Notes: generated from the letters alone by a model not told the origin. A stretch of 63,253 nt of DNA from Tumebacillus flagellatus (GCF_000714935.1 NZ_JMIR01000025.1:1-63253); one strand, 5' to 3'; positions 1 through 8,500 are shown, counted from the first letter of the stretch. Translations and numbers: made by a program.

Positions 1-61
1 CTACTGTTGCCTTCGCCATTCGGGACTTGCACCCTAGAGACAGCGCCCATGCTGGGCGCAC
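1..61 (-). mobile_element. 5' end of a group II intron (IIC-like), cut by window edge
   Basis: Read on the minus strand, the sequence starting at 61 begins GTGCGCCCAGCATGGGCG and continues with GGGTGCAAGTCCCGAA. This is the conserved 5' end and domain I start of bacterial group II introns (compare the GUGCG/GUGUG start and GGGUG-AGUCCCGAA of Oceanobacillus- and Bacillus-type IIC introns). The first intron base lies directly after the T-tract of a transcription terminator, which is the known insertion preference of class C introns. The rest of the ribozyme and any reverse transcriptase lie off the left edge. Assignment is by remembered consensus, not a covariance search. Confidence 0.75.
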
Positions 62-89
62 AAGAAAAAGGAGCGGCAATTGCCACTCC
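62..89 (-). terminator. Intrinsic terminator after the immunity gene; intron target site
   Basis: On the minus strand a hairpin with arms GGAGTGGCA and TGCCGCTCC (one G-T pair) is followed by TTTTTCTT. It ends the toxin/immunity unit, and the group II intron starts right after it. Confidence 0.75.
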
Positions 90-115
90 AACACAGTAAA
101 AAAGGTACTATTATT

Positions 116-475
116 TTACTCCCCAATTATACACGCCTCTATTTTGAGGATATTATTCTTCAATAAATTCACAAGTTCCATTAAATCAAGAATTTCTTCA
201 CTATTCAACTCACTTGCGTACTGTTCGACTGCAAAATTATCAATTATATTTTTTGCCACATCATAAACTCTAGAAGAAATCATGCCATTTTTCAGTTGTA
301 ACTCAAGTAAACTAAGATAGAAAACTGACCGTTCTGTCTCCCCTTCTTCAATAACATTTGCAAATTCATACAGACACCTCCCACCTGCCTGAAGAGAATT
401 CAAACCATCATCTACGGAATCAGTAAACACCTCACATACATATTCTCTTAACTCATTGTAATCCCATTCTTCCAT
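116..475 (-). CDS. Probable immunity protein for the adjacent deaminase toxin
   Basis: A 119-residue acidic, mostly helical protein with no signal peptide or membrane segment. I do not recognise its family. It starts 18 bases after the stop of the polymorphic toxin gene on the same strand, behind an AAAGGGG ribosome site, and is followed by a terminator. That placement is the standard position of a cytosolic immunity protein that binds and blocks the toxin domain encoded just upstream. Leu- and Glu-rich helices (for example LLELQLKNG and LMELVNLLKNN) fit a small helical binder. Function is inferred from position only. AT-rich codon use matches the toxin gene and differs from the chromosome to the right, consistent with joint transfer. 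Confidence 0.6.
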   Translation of the reverse strand: MEEWDYNELREYVCEVFTDSVDDGLNSLQAGGRCLYEFANVIEEGETERSVFYLSLLELQLKNGMISSRVYDVAKNIIDNFAVEQYASELNSEEILDLMELVNLLKNNILKIEACIIGE

Positions 476-493
476 ATCGTTTAGCCCCTTTGA

Positions 494-2119
494 TTATTTT
501 ACAATTTTTCCGTCATTCGTAAGAACAATTAATTTCACATTAGGGTACATATTCCTGAATTGCAATATTATGTCGGAGCAGCTCTGGCAAGTCAATCTTT
601 CTGTAAAAAGTTTGATAGTTCCTCGAGCATCTTTGTTATTCCCGAGTTTTGATACAATGTCGTTTAATATCTTGTACTCCGTATCATAGTCTCTAAGATA
701 TGCTTCAGGTGTGTCAATTCTTGCGTTATCTGGATCAACCTTTTTTGCTTCGAATAATGGTTTATCTTGAGGTTTTATTGATATTCCTGAAAGTGCACCA
801 TTATCCTCAAATGTATTTACTGAACTATGTGCGAAAAACTCCTTCTTATCGATTCCCTGAATATCAACTTCAGCATAGCCAAAATTACCTGACTTTTTTA
901 ATTTACTCGGCAATTGTGACCTGAGTTCTTTTACTCTATTAATTATATTAGGAGAAACATTAAGAATTTCACCATTGGGACTAGCTACCTGATTGGAAGA
1001 TTTTGTGTATCCCTCCGTATGCTCCCCACTGGCTTGTATCATATCTACCTTGATCGACCCGCCACCGGGTAACGCCACTTGTGTCGAATTAGAACTCGGG
1101 ACGATCTTCTCTTTGATATAGCTGATTCCCTTTAGTATCGCCGGAGAGAGAATCTGTGAGATTGCATAACTTGTCCCCACAGCAGATGCAGGATCGAGAC
1201 CTCCCGCTTGATTATAGTGGTACATTGTACAAAACGGATCGCGTTGATTCTCAACTATGCTACAGTATTTATCTACCTCGTCATTCTCTTGGATAATTCT
1301 GAGTTGCATGTCTATGTGTTTTCGAAGTTGTTCTTCTGTGGTGATATTGTCAAGCGCCAAGTTCTGCTTGATGATTTCATTCGCAGGAACATTGTCGTTA
1401 AAATCTCGCTTCGTAATGTAATACAATGCTAAAAGGCTCTCAATGGATTGCGGCTTTTGCTCTTCTTCCATTTGCTTCTGAAGAGTTTCTTCCTTCTGCG
1501 CTCTACGTTTCTGTTCGGGTGTAAGATGAAGATCATTGTCAGTGATAGTCGAAGATCCATCATCCTCTCGGAGTTCAGGATGCCTTCTGTAATAGCTTCT
1601 CATCGGCTCAGGTAGTTCGTCAAGGTTATCAGAACTTCCACCCATATGACTTCCGTGAGTCGATACATCAGGTATCATCGACAGAAGTAGATGCAACTTA
1701 TCAGCTGCATGAAAATCCGCTTGATTTGCTTCCCATTCAGCCTGTTGGTGCAGACGAGCAGCTTGTCGAGCTAAGTTTTGTCGGTGGTGCAAGTCGTCAG
1801 GTGTATCCCCGCTATACTCCCAGCTTGCCATCTCATACTGTTGTGCTTGCCTTTGAAGTTCCAGGATATGATCCATCTGGGTAGCAAGGCTGTTTAACAC
1901 CGTAGCGGCATTCTCCAATACTTCGGCATTTTTTCTCAAGTGAGTTACATGGGATTCAACTTGTGACCCAAACGATTGTGAGGCTGTTCCTTTCCATCCG
2001 TTTGCGACAAGTTCCGATTTTCGTCCTAGAAGTCGAGTTGCTTGAGTTCGAAGTTCATTTGCCCCTGCAGAAAATCGTGAGGCCGCATAGCGAAGTGCAT
2101 AAGGTTCTACGTGTAGCAT
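494..2119 (-). CDS. WXG100/ESX-type polymorphic toxin with C-terminal deaminase-like domain
   Basis: 541 residues from the ATG at 2119 (GAGGTG five bases upstream; a TTG one codon earlier is too close). Residues 1-95 form a WXG100-like helical hairpin with GWKG at 41-44, the export module of type VII (ESX/Yuk) substrates. A charged, Gln/Glu-rich spacer (about 150-300) follows, then a short hydrophobic stretch around 305-335. The C-terminal ~110 residues show FAHSS (His near 431), a TEYKIL helix near 480, and TERLTCQSC (Cys 511 and 514), the zinc-ligand layout of deaminase-fold toxins; I lean to the BURPS668_1122-like family. The target would be a nucleic acid or nucleotide base in a rival cell. 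No type VII secretion genes are in the window. The family call is by motif and the exact substrate is unknown. Confidence 0.72.
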   Translation of the reverse strand: MLHVEPYALRYAASRFSAGANELRTQATRLLGRKSELVANGWKGTASQSFGSQVESHVTHLRKNAEVLENAATVLNSLATQMDHILELQRQAQQYEMASWEYSGDTPDDLHHRQNLARQAARLHQQAEWEANQADFHAADKLHLLLSMIPDVSTHGSHMGGSSDNLDELPEPMRSYYRRHPELREDDGSSTITDNDLHLTPEQKRRAQKEETLQKQMEEEQKPQSIESLLALYYITKRDFNDNVPANEIIKQNLALDNITTEEQLRKHIDMQLRIIQENDEVDKYCSIVENQRDPFCTMYHYNQAGGLDPASAVGTSYAISQILSPAILKGISYIKEKIVPSSNSTQVALPGGGSIKVDMIQASGEHTEGYTKSSNQVASPNGEILNVSPNIINRVKELRSQLPSKLKKSGNFGYAEVDIQGIDKKEFFAHSSVNTFEDNGALSGISIKPQDKPLFEAKKVDPDNARIDTPEAYLRDYDTEYKILNDIVSKLGNNKDARGTIKLFTERLTCQSCSDIILQFRNMYPNVKLIVLTNDGKIVK

Positions 2120-2220
2120 CAATTCACCTCGTTTCAGTTATTTTTATTTTATATTTATTACGCCACTTTCGCAATTCCACATTTAATTAGGAAACATCTT
2201 CAGTTACGATTTCCATATCC

Positions 2221-2250
2221 AAACAGAAAAGGAGTGGCGTTTGCCACTCC
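2221..2250 (-). terminator. Intrinsic terminator, near-copy of the one at 62-89
   Basis: Minus-strand hairpin with perfect 8-bp arms GGAGTGGC and GCCACTCC followed by TTTTCTG. Flanks and stem nearly repeat the terminator at 62-89, so the toxin/immunity pair lies between two similar terminators. The surrounding 2120-2348 is AT-rich and holds no other gene I can see, apart from a small AAAAGGA/TCCTTTT hairpin near 2325. Confidence 0.65.
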
Positions 2251-2348
2251 AACACTCTTCCAATGAAATTATAGTTTTATGATGGTCTTGTATTGAATAC
2301 GCCACAACTAGTCAAAAAAGGACACTCCTTTTAAACAATTGCTATCCA

Positions 2349-2820
2349 TTAGTCATCGAAAGATGTGAATAGTTTCCTCTCATTTTTCGATAATGCATCA
2401 AATTCTGATTTCAATACATAAATCAACTCCTCATTCCCAATTCCCCTGATTGATGTCTTGACCAATTTGTAAATTTCATATTCACCAGGATCAAAACCTC
2501 TTTTATAAAACCTCTGTTTGAAAACGCAAAACCTAATGAACCAACTTTCTGCAATCTTGCTGCTAAATTAATAGAAGGTCCGACAAAATCTCTTCCATCC
2601 CCAAGCGCTACCACTTGTCCCCGTGCAATCCCACATCTTAATTTCGAAGGAACCAATGAAAATTTCGACTGAGCCTTGGGAAGGAAGTCATTCACATATT
2701 TTACACAAAGTTTACACAAATTTCACGCAATGTTACAACGATATTAGCTATTGCAGTTCTATGCATTTGTTCAGTATTCCACATGAACAAAACACCATCT
2801 CCCAAAAACTTTGCGCAAAA
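2349..2820 (-). pseudogene. Broken adenylate/guanylate-cyclase-like gene fragment
   Basis: Minus-strand frames carry pieces of a class III nucleotidyl cyclase-like domain: KFLGDGVLFMW (near 2810), then in another frame LRCGIARGQ...GDGRDFVGPSINLAARLQ (2540-2640), then in a third frame a C-terminal tail ending at the stop at 2349-2351. One break lies in a repeated TTTGTGTAAA stretch near 2710, a second in GGTTTTATAAAAG near 2505. The N-terminal part of the domain is missing because the sequence joins an integrase fragment at about 2820-2850. The reading frame is therefore disrupted at least twice and no functional product is expected. Confidence 0.7.
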
Positions 2821-2830
2821 AGGGAACTTA

Positions 2831-3148
2831 CTACACAAAAAAGCGAATTCGAACATTGATTGTTACAGGAGAAAGACCGCGATCATGAAGCATCCATTCG
2901 ATATACCCCCGAAACATGTCTGGTGTAACTTCCTCACAGGAAATGTCTTGTGTCAAATAATCCAACAGATACCCGAAATGTTGGTGATACTCCTCGACAG
3001 TTCGAATTGCCAGCCCTTCTGTACGCTTTTGAACCATGAATCTCTCGAAGATCTCCACTAGTGTCAGCACCTCGATATGCTTCCTTTGCTTACTCTGAGC
3101 GGTGTTCAAGCGCGTTCCTTTTCGTTTGGCTGCCGTTGCTCTGTACAT
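2831..3148 (-). pseudogene. Truncated tyrosine recombinase/phage integrase, N-terminal domain only
   Basis: From the ATG at 3148 (AGGGGG about ten bases upstream) the frame encodes about 105 residues matching the SAM-like N-terminal DNA-binding domain of tyrosine recombinases. Typical pieces are FERFMVQKRTEGLAIRT, VTPDMFRGYIEWM and GLSPVTINVRIR. The frame stops right after INVRIR, where normal enzymes continue to the catalytic domain with the R-H-R-Y residues; that domain is absent. The break joins directly to the cyclase-like remnant. It sits about 200 bases from the 3' end of the tRNA-Sec gene, so it is probably what remains of the enzyme that inserted the island. A CTACAAG hairpin followed by G and T runs lies upstream at 3158-3175. 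Confidence 0.75.
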
Positions 3149-3346
3149 AAACAAAAAACCCCCTACAAGTCTTGTAGAGAGTTACCATCGACCCGTACTG
3201 CCCGTTTGACGCACTCGGTCACACCAAATCGGACTCACTCGGACACGTCATTTTCCATCACGAAACCGTGTGACTTCTGACTTCTCAGTTCAACATTGAT
3301 CTACCTGTGGAAAAGTCCAACGACCCCTTGCCACACCTAACATGTT

Positions 3347-3443
3347 TGGCGGGAGTGCGTGGGAATCGAACCCACCCAGGCTACACCATAGCCCGCACTC
3401 GGTTTTGAAGACCGGGAAGGACACCAGTACCCCATCCACCCCC
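3347..3443 (-). tRNA. selC: tRNA-Sec (anticodon TCA)
   Basis: The minus strand from 3443 reads GGGGGTGGATGGGG, has anticodon loop CTTCAAA with anticodon TCA between GGT and ACC arms, a long variable arm (GCGGGCT ... AGCCTGG), T-loop GGTTCGATTCC, and an encoded GCCA 3' end at 3347. Length of about 97 bases and the long acceptor and variable arms are those of bacterial selenocysteine tRNA. It reads UGA in selenoprotein mRNAs with SelA, SelB and SelD, none of which are in this window. Acceptor pairing is good for seven pairs; the eighth looks like a G-G mismatch. Its 3' end faces the accessory island. Confidence 0.9.
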
Positions 3444-3534
3444 ATATGGAAGAACGCGCAGATCAGCGTAGCAAAACCAAAAAACCAATACCCCCATTAT
3501 ACCCAACTTTCCCCGCATTTCAATCCATTCGTCA

Positions 3535-3705
3535 TTAGAAATACCCTCGGAAATACGGATACTCTTCCTCTTCGGCATTCGCATCTCCGAACGCACCAGC
3601 GGCCCGATTCTCTTCGAACTGGTGTTCCTCGGCGACCTGCTCGTCGGGAACGGCACGGGGATTCTCGCCAAAACTCGTGTCCGAAGCAGCTCCGGCATTG
3701 GACAT
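3535..3705 (-). CDS. Small acidic protein, unknown function
   Basis: ATG at 3703-3705 opens a 56-codon frame ending TAA at 3535-3537. The product begins MSNAGAASDTSFGENP and ends EEEEYPYFRGYF; it is strongly acidic and rich in Ala, Glu and Asn, with no membrane segment. Third codon positions are mostly G or C, as in neighbouring genes, which supports coding. No good ribosome site precedes the ATG (a TTG three codons upstream is no better), and I do not recognise a family. Composition loosely recalls small spore-associated proteins, but no SASP motif is present. It is divergent from the gene at 3784. Confidence 0.42.
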   Translation of the reverse strand: MSNAGAASDTSFGENPRAVPDEQVAEEHQFEENRAAGAFGDANAEEEEYPYFRGYF

Positions 3706-3720
3706 GGTAACCAAGCCGGA

Positions 3721-3750
3721 TTAGCATTTTCGACTCACATTCTGTATAAT
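3721..3750 (+). promoter_or_regulatory. Sigma-A-like promoter for the 3784 gene
   Basis: TTAGCA at 3721-3726 and a perfect TATAAT at 3745-3750 are separated by 18 bases, about 30 bases before the GTG start at 3784. Confidence 0.5.
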
Positions 3751-3783
3751 AAAAGTGTAACCTGAACCAAAGGGGGTCTTGTT

Positions 3784-3966
3784 GTGCAACCTAAACTGAC
3801 ACCTGCTGAGTATGCCGAACTGAAACAACTCCTCAACATCGTCCAAGACAAAACCAAATCTCCCGGTGAACGCCGGATTGCCAAGGCGAAGTTTGAACGC
3901 CTCTACAACCAAGCCCGTAAACGCATGGCGTCCACCCGTTCCCACACGGTCGCCGCCAGCTTGTGA
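3784..3966 (+). CDS. Small basic helical protein, unknown function
   Basis: A 60-residue protein from the GTG at 3784, behind AAAGGGGG. It is highly charged (many Lys and Arg, pieces such as LTPAEYAELKQLL and ERRIAKAKFERLYNQARKR), likely one or two amphipathic helices, with no signal or membrane segment. A consensus -10 lies upstream and a clear terminator follows at 3977, so it appears to be a complete monocistronic unit. Family not recognised. The tail TRSHTVAASL is polar. A role in nucleic-acid binding would be a guess from charge alone. Confidence 0.65.
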   Translation: MQPKLTPAEYAELKQLLNIVQDKTKSPGERRIAKAKFERLYNQARKRMASTRSHTVAASL

Positions 3967-3976
3967 CTGCTGCCAA

Positions 3977-4002
3977 CCTTCTCGCGATGAGGAGGTTTTT
4001 TT
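3977..4002 (+). terminator. Intrinsic terminator
   Basis: CCTTCTC and GAGGAGG arms around GCGAT, followed by TTTTTTT. Confidence 0.8.
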
Positions 4003-4039
4003 GTTTCCTCTTCCCTCTAAAACCAACCCCTCCCCCAAG

Positions 4040-4066
4040 AAAAAAGCCCCCGGCTTCCCGAGAGCT
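4040..4066 (-). terminator. Intrinsic terminator for the 4069-4556 pair
   Basis: On the minus strand AGCTCTCGG and CCGGGGGCT arms around GAAG, then TTTTTTC. Confidence 0.7.
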
Positions 4067-4068
4067 CC

Positions 4069-4296
4069 CTACCCCTTCAACATCTTCGTAAACGACACGA
4101 TCGACAGCAGGTTCAACTTATGCTCTTTCCCCTTCGTCTTCAAATTCCGAAAGAACCCGCCGAGGAACGTCTCCCACTGGCTTGCAATCGGCTTCTCCAG
4201 ACTCTTGTCCTGCTTCACCGACTGGATGCTCAAATTCAACGCTTCATTGAGATGCTTAAACGCCTCATCCAAGTGGCTTTTGATCTCCCCGCTCAT
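4069..4296 (-). CDS. Small helical protein coupled to the DUF5132-like gene
   Basis: 75 residues from the ATG at 4296, which overlaps the stop of the upstream gene as ATGA, a sign of translational coupling; the longer open frame runs back into that gene and is unlikely. The product is amphipathic (SHLDEAFKHLNEALNLS, then basic RNLKTKGKEHKLN) with no membrane segment. I do not recognise a family. Its tight coupling to a DUF5132-like membrane protein and the nearby giant P-type ATPase suggests it belongs to the same membrane system, perhaps as a peripheral partner. That is inference from position only. Confidence 0.6.
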   Translation of the reverse strand: MSGEIKSHLDEAFKHLNEALNLSIQSVKQDKSLEKPIASQWETFLGGFFRNLKTKGKEHKLNLLSIVSFTKMLKG

Positions 4297-4556
4297 ACCG
4301 TCCCCTCCCCTTCTGCAATCTCCAAATCGATGCTCTTCTTCATCCGTTCCCATTGCGCTTCCGCCACGATGTCCTCGATCTCTTCCCGAACATACGCCAC
4401 GCCGCTTTTCAACTGGTGGCTCAACGACGACGCGCTCTGCACCCCGGCAGCGGCGATCGGTTTGGCGATCTCGCGCAACACGGGGAAAAGCACGGCGGTC
4501 GCCAGCGTCAGGCCGATGCCGGTGACGATGCCCTCAGGTGTGGGGTTCCATTTCAC
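4293..4556 (-). CDS. DUF5132-like small membrane protein
   Basis: 87 residues from a GTG at 4556 behind AGGAGG. An N-terminal Gly/Ala/Leu hydrophobic segment (about residues 10-30) is followed by KPIAAAGVQSA and a helical, acidic tail with EEIEDIVAEAQWE. This matches what I remember of DUF5132 proteins: one hydrophobic segment, a (R/K)P-x-A-K-like turn and an E-(D)-x-x-AEA tail. Such proteins are often found beside heavy-metal-associated-domain P-type ATPases, as here. The biochemical role is unknown. It is divergent from the 4695 gene. Confidence 0.65.
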   Translation of the reverse strand: MKWNPTPEGIVTGIGLTLATAVLFPVLREIAKPIAAAGVQSASSLSHQLKSGVAYVREEIEDIVAEAQWERMKKSIDLEIAEGEGTV

Positions 4557-4694
4557 GCGATTCTCCTCCTGTCCCTCTGCCGATAAGTTGGTCTGGTGCT
4601 AAGTCTTTCCCTCCGTCGTTTTTTTATGCGTCACGTTTATGGGAAAAAGCGGGTGGCATACTAAAACGAAGACAGTTCCGAAGGAGGTCGACCC

Positions 4695-4991
4695 GTGAAA
4701 TTTCGTCTCAATTCTCCCGTCGGCATCGCGCTGACCGTGGCCGGGGTCGTGCTGGCCCTCTCCCCGGAAGCCAGAAAAGCGACCCGCCGCTTGCTCGTCA
4801 AAGGCACCGCTTCTCTCCTCGGCGCGGTCGACGGAGTCAAACAATCCGCCGTCGATGTCACCGACACCGCCGCAGAATCCGCGTCCAACACCACCCGTTA
4901 CTTGGCGGACTCCGCAGAAAACATCGGAGACACAGTCGCCGACACCGCGTGGAACAACACCGAATCGGTTTCGGACGCTGCCCCCCACTAA
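4695..4991 (+). CDS. Small membrane-anchored, YtxH-like protein
   Basis: 98 residues from a GTG at 4695 behind AAGGAGG. One N-terminal membrane segment (residues 7-22, GIALTVAGVVLALS) precedes SPEARKATRRLLVKG and a long polar helical tail of repeated small residues and Asp/Thr (DVTDTAAESA, SAENIGDTVADT) with an 11-residue-like rhythm, as in YtxH/LEA-type tails. Followed by a bidirectional terminator. The function is unknown; its location between two glycine-rich membrane proteins and the P-type ATPase suggests a structural or accessory part of that system. Confidence 0.65.
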   Translation: MKFRLNSPVGIALTVAGVVLALSPEARKATRRLLVKGTASLLGAVDGVKQSAVDVTDTAAESASNTTRYLADSAENIGDTVADTAWNNTESVSDAAPH

Positions 4992-5005
4992 CAAATACCC
5001 CTGCC

Positions 5006-5043
5006 AAAAAAGCCACAGCCCCCAACGGGACAGTGGCTTTTTT
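5006..5043. terminator. Bidirectional terminator between convergent genes
   Basis: AAAAAAGCCAC and GTGGCTTTTTT arms; serves the 4695 gene (+) and the 5063 gene (-). Confidence 0.85.
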
Positions 5044-5062
5044 CTATCCGCTTTTCCGCAAC

Positions 5063-5413
5063 TTAATGAAGGATCTGATCGTTCACCGTGTCCACCACTT
5101 GGTTTGCGGTGTTGAACATCATGCGCCCTGTATTGTGTCCGACATAGCGGCCCACACGGTCGCCGACGATACCGCCCACGATGGAACCGGCGATCGTCCC
5201 GATGCCCGGCATCACGGCAGACCCAAGCATCGCGCCGTACTCAATCCCCGCCATCGTGCCGAGCGCGCTGGACACGTTGCCGGTGGTGTGAACGGCGTAC
5301 GTTTTGCGGTCCATCGCACCGTTTTGCAGGGCTTTGGTGTGTTGCAATTGCTGCATACCGCCTGAAATGATGCCCGCCCACAGCGAACCGCCGCGAAACA
5401 TTTCCTGTATCAT
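5063..5413 (-). CDS. Glycine-zipper membrane protein
   Basis: 116 residues from the ATG at 5413 behind GGAGGG. The middle (about 55-90) is a hydrophobic glycine-zipper hairpin, with Gly every few residues in MAGIEYGAMLGSAVMPG and IGTIAGSIVGGIVGDRVG, a pattern that packs membrane helices or makes oligomers. Ends are polar. Transcribed divergently from the P-type ATPase, with which it shares a 120-base upstream region. No family name is certain; glycine-zipper proteins next to CtpI-like ATPases may be accessory subunits, which is inference. Confidence 0.65.
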   Translation of the reverse strand: MIQEMFRGGSLWAGIISGGMQQLQHTKALQNGAMDRKTYAVHTTGNVSSALGTMAGIEYGAMLGSAVMPGIGTIAGSIVGGIVGDRVGRYVGHNTGRMMFNTANQVVDTVNDQILH

Positions 5414-5536
5414 GTGTCATCCCTCCTTGCCTGCTCTCAGGATTCCCGTACGGAGTGGATTCATGCGTACATAAAACCGCCCGCCGTAACACACACTGAC
5501 AATCATCTCTCGAAAACTGGGAAAGGAGGGGTTCTC

Positions 5537-8500
5537 TTGAACGTCAGGATTGCTCATCGTCTGCCGGGTCGTGTGCGCCTTGAAATCGTAGAGATGCAAC
5601 GAAGTCCGGTGCTCGCCTATCGAATCGAGCAAGCGTTGCGCGCTCTGCCGGGGGTGCTCGACGTCCGTTGCAACACCGAGACGGGCCGCGCTCTGGTTCG
5701 GCTGGACGACCGCCGCATCCAAGCAGAAGCTCTCGTCCGGGTGTTGGAGCGGATGAAACGAGGTGCCCAAACGGACACCCGTTCCGCCGTCGCGGCTACA
5801 AGCGAGAGGCAAGCCGAATCCTCACCTCACATCTTGCCAAAAAACGAACTGGCACAAAGCCTCTCCACGCTCGCAGAAAAAACGACCTCCGCGATCCAAT
5901 CGCTCACGTCGCGGACAGGTCTTCTTCCTGCAACAGAACCTTCAGACTCGAAATCCAGCCCCTCCGCCGCCAACCCCTATCGCATCCCGTTAACCGTTTC
6001 CGCCGGGCTGCTCGGTTTGTTTGCGCTGAAACGGCTGTTCATCGGGCGTTCGGCATTGGCGTCCGCGCCGGGGCCGTTTCTCGCGGCGGCGGCGATGTCG
6101 ATTGCGGCGGGATACCCCGCATTGCGCAGAGGCACCGAGCAAGCGATCAAGCAACGCCGCCGCAACCCCGACCTGTGGCTCGGAGCCGCCGCGCTGGGGC
6201 TTGCCGCGTTGCGCGAAAACTTGTTGGCGCTCAGCTCCATCACCCTGCTGAACGTCGCGATGTACCGCCGCCACGAACGGCTGAGCCCCTGCGAACCGAC
6301 GATGCTGCACCCGGAGTTGGAACGCCACGGGCGCACGATGACGCGCGCCGCCGTGTGGCTCGCTCCGGCGGCGTGGTTGCTCACCGGAAACCCGATGGCA
6401 GCGCTGGCGGTCTTGCTGGCGGCGAACCCGCGCCCGGCGATGGTTTCCCACAAACACGCATGGGCGCAAGCGGAACGCCATGCGCACGACAACGGCTTGC
6501 CGCTGCCCCGCACCGGAAATCTGGAAGCGCTCGGCTCTGCCAAATCCATCGTCCTCGCAGACGGCACCACACTGACGGAACACACGCAAGACCTGAAAGT
6601 CCAAACCGTGCGCGAAGACATGAACACGGAAAAAACGATCTCCCTCGCCGCATCACTTCTGGAGAAACTCGACGCACATCCTCTGCGCGGCGCCCTGCTG
6701 AAATCTGCCGTCCATGAAAAACGCACGCACCGCACCGCGTTCCATGTGGAAGGCCACGAAGACGGCGTGCGCGGCACGATCAACGGGCATGAGACTTTTT
6801 TCGGAACCAAGGACTACATACAATCGCTGAACCTCCCGTTCGACCTGAGCCCTTTTGTCTTCCAAGAACGCCGCCTGCGCCGAGACGGCTACAAACCGTA
6901 CCTGCTCGTCCAAGACGGCGAACTGCTCGCGCTGATCGGCTCCAAGCAACAACTGAACTCCACCTGGAGCGAACGGGTCGCCGCTTGGCAAGAGCGGGGC
7001 TACGACGTCCGCTGCCTCCAGCGCGGCGAACGGGTGCCGTGCGAGTTGGAGATGATGACGCCGCACGAAATCCAGGCGGAACTCGACTCCGGACGTCCGG
7101 TCGTCATCTTCGGCGATCACGATTTGCCAACTGCAAACCCCTTGCTCGCCACGCTCTCGTTGGACGAGATCGAGCGGTTTGACGAGCTGCTCCAAACCTG
7201 CGCAGAAGCGGGCGAGCAGATCGAACGCGACCTGCAACTGGTCAAAGCGTGGAACAAAGTCGGCATCGGCGTCGCCTTGCTCGCTCCGAGGAGCGCGCCG
7301 CTGATCAACTTGCTCGGCGACTTCGTCAGCGTCGCGCTGCTCTCGCGCCAATTCCGCTCGCGGCACGCGACCGCAACCGTTGCGGGCAAGCAAGCACACG
7401 CACAAACGCCAACCAACAAACTGCTGCGCGCCAACCCGAACACCGATCACAACTGGCACGCGATCCCGGCTGCCGACGTGTTGAAAAAATGGAACAGCCG
7501 CGACTCCGGTTTGACAGCCGCCGAAGTGCGTGCTCTCCAAGACCGTTTCGGCGTCAATGAGTTGGAAGCGCCGCAACCCCCTCATCCGCTGGGGATTTTT
7601 TTCGGGCAGTTTAAGGAGTTTTCCACCGTGATCTTGCTTGGGGCAACCGCGGTTTCGCTCCTGATGGGCGAGCGGTTTAACGCGCTGTGCATGGGCGGCA
7701 TCCTCGTCGTCAACGCGGTGATCGGAACGATGCAGGAAATCCGCTCCGCTTCCGTCCTCCAAGCGCTGCAAGCCCGCGACACGATGCAGACGAAGGTCGT
7801 GCGCGACAACAGCGAAAGCATGATTTCCGTGCGCGACCTCGTGCCGGGTGACATCGTGTTGCTGGAAGCGGGAGATTCCGCGCCCGCCGACTTGCGCGTG
7901 CTGGAGTCGTGGAACTTGGAAGTCAACGAATCGATCCTCACCGGCGAATCCGTCCCCGCGAAGAAACGAGCAGGCGAACTGCCGCTGGAAACAGGACTTG
8001 CCGACCGCACCAACTTGCTGTACATGGGAACCAACCTCACCACCGGACGCGTCAAAGCGGTCGTCATCGCGACGGGGCTTGCCACGCAGATCGGGGCGTT
8101 GCAGTCGCTTCTGCACACGGAGGATCATGCGCCGACACCGTTGCAACAGCGCGTGGACTCCATCGGCAAGCGTTTCGTGCTGGGCGCATTGGCAGCCGGA
8201 GTCGTGCTCGGCATCGCCGGATGGATGCGCGGGATGCCGCCACTGCAATTGCTGCTGTCCTCCGTCACTCTGGCGGCGTCCGCGATTCCGGAAGGGTTGC
8301 CGTTGACGATCACCATCGCTTTGACAGCGGGCGTGACACGCATGGCGAAACGCAAAGCGGTCGTCCGCAAACTCGCGTCGCTGGAATCGCTCGGCCGCGT
8401 CACCGTGATCTGCTCCGACAAAACCGGCACGCTCACCCGCAACGAGATGACGGTCAAGCGAATCGCCACCGTCTCGCAAAAACTCACCGTCACCGGAGAG

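Noticed and set aside
3381..3727. Two minus-strand frames of 105 and 76 codons near tRNA-Sec
   Set aside because: One runs into the tRNA gene; both are Arg/Ser-rich shadows of the more coding-like 56-codon frame.
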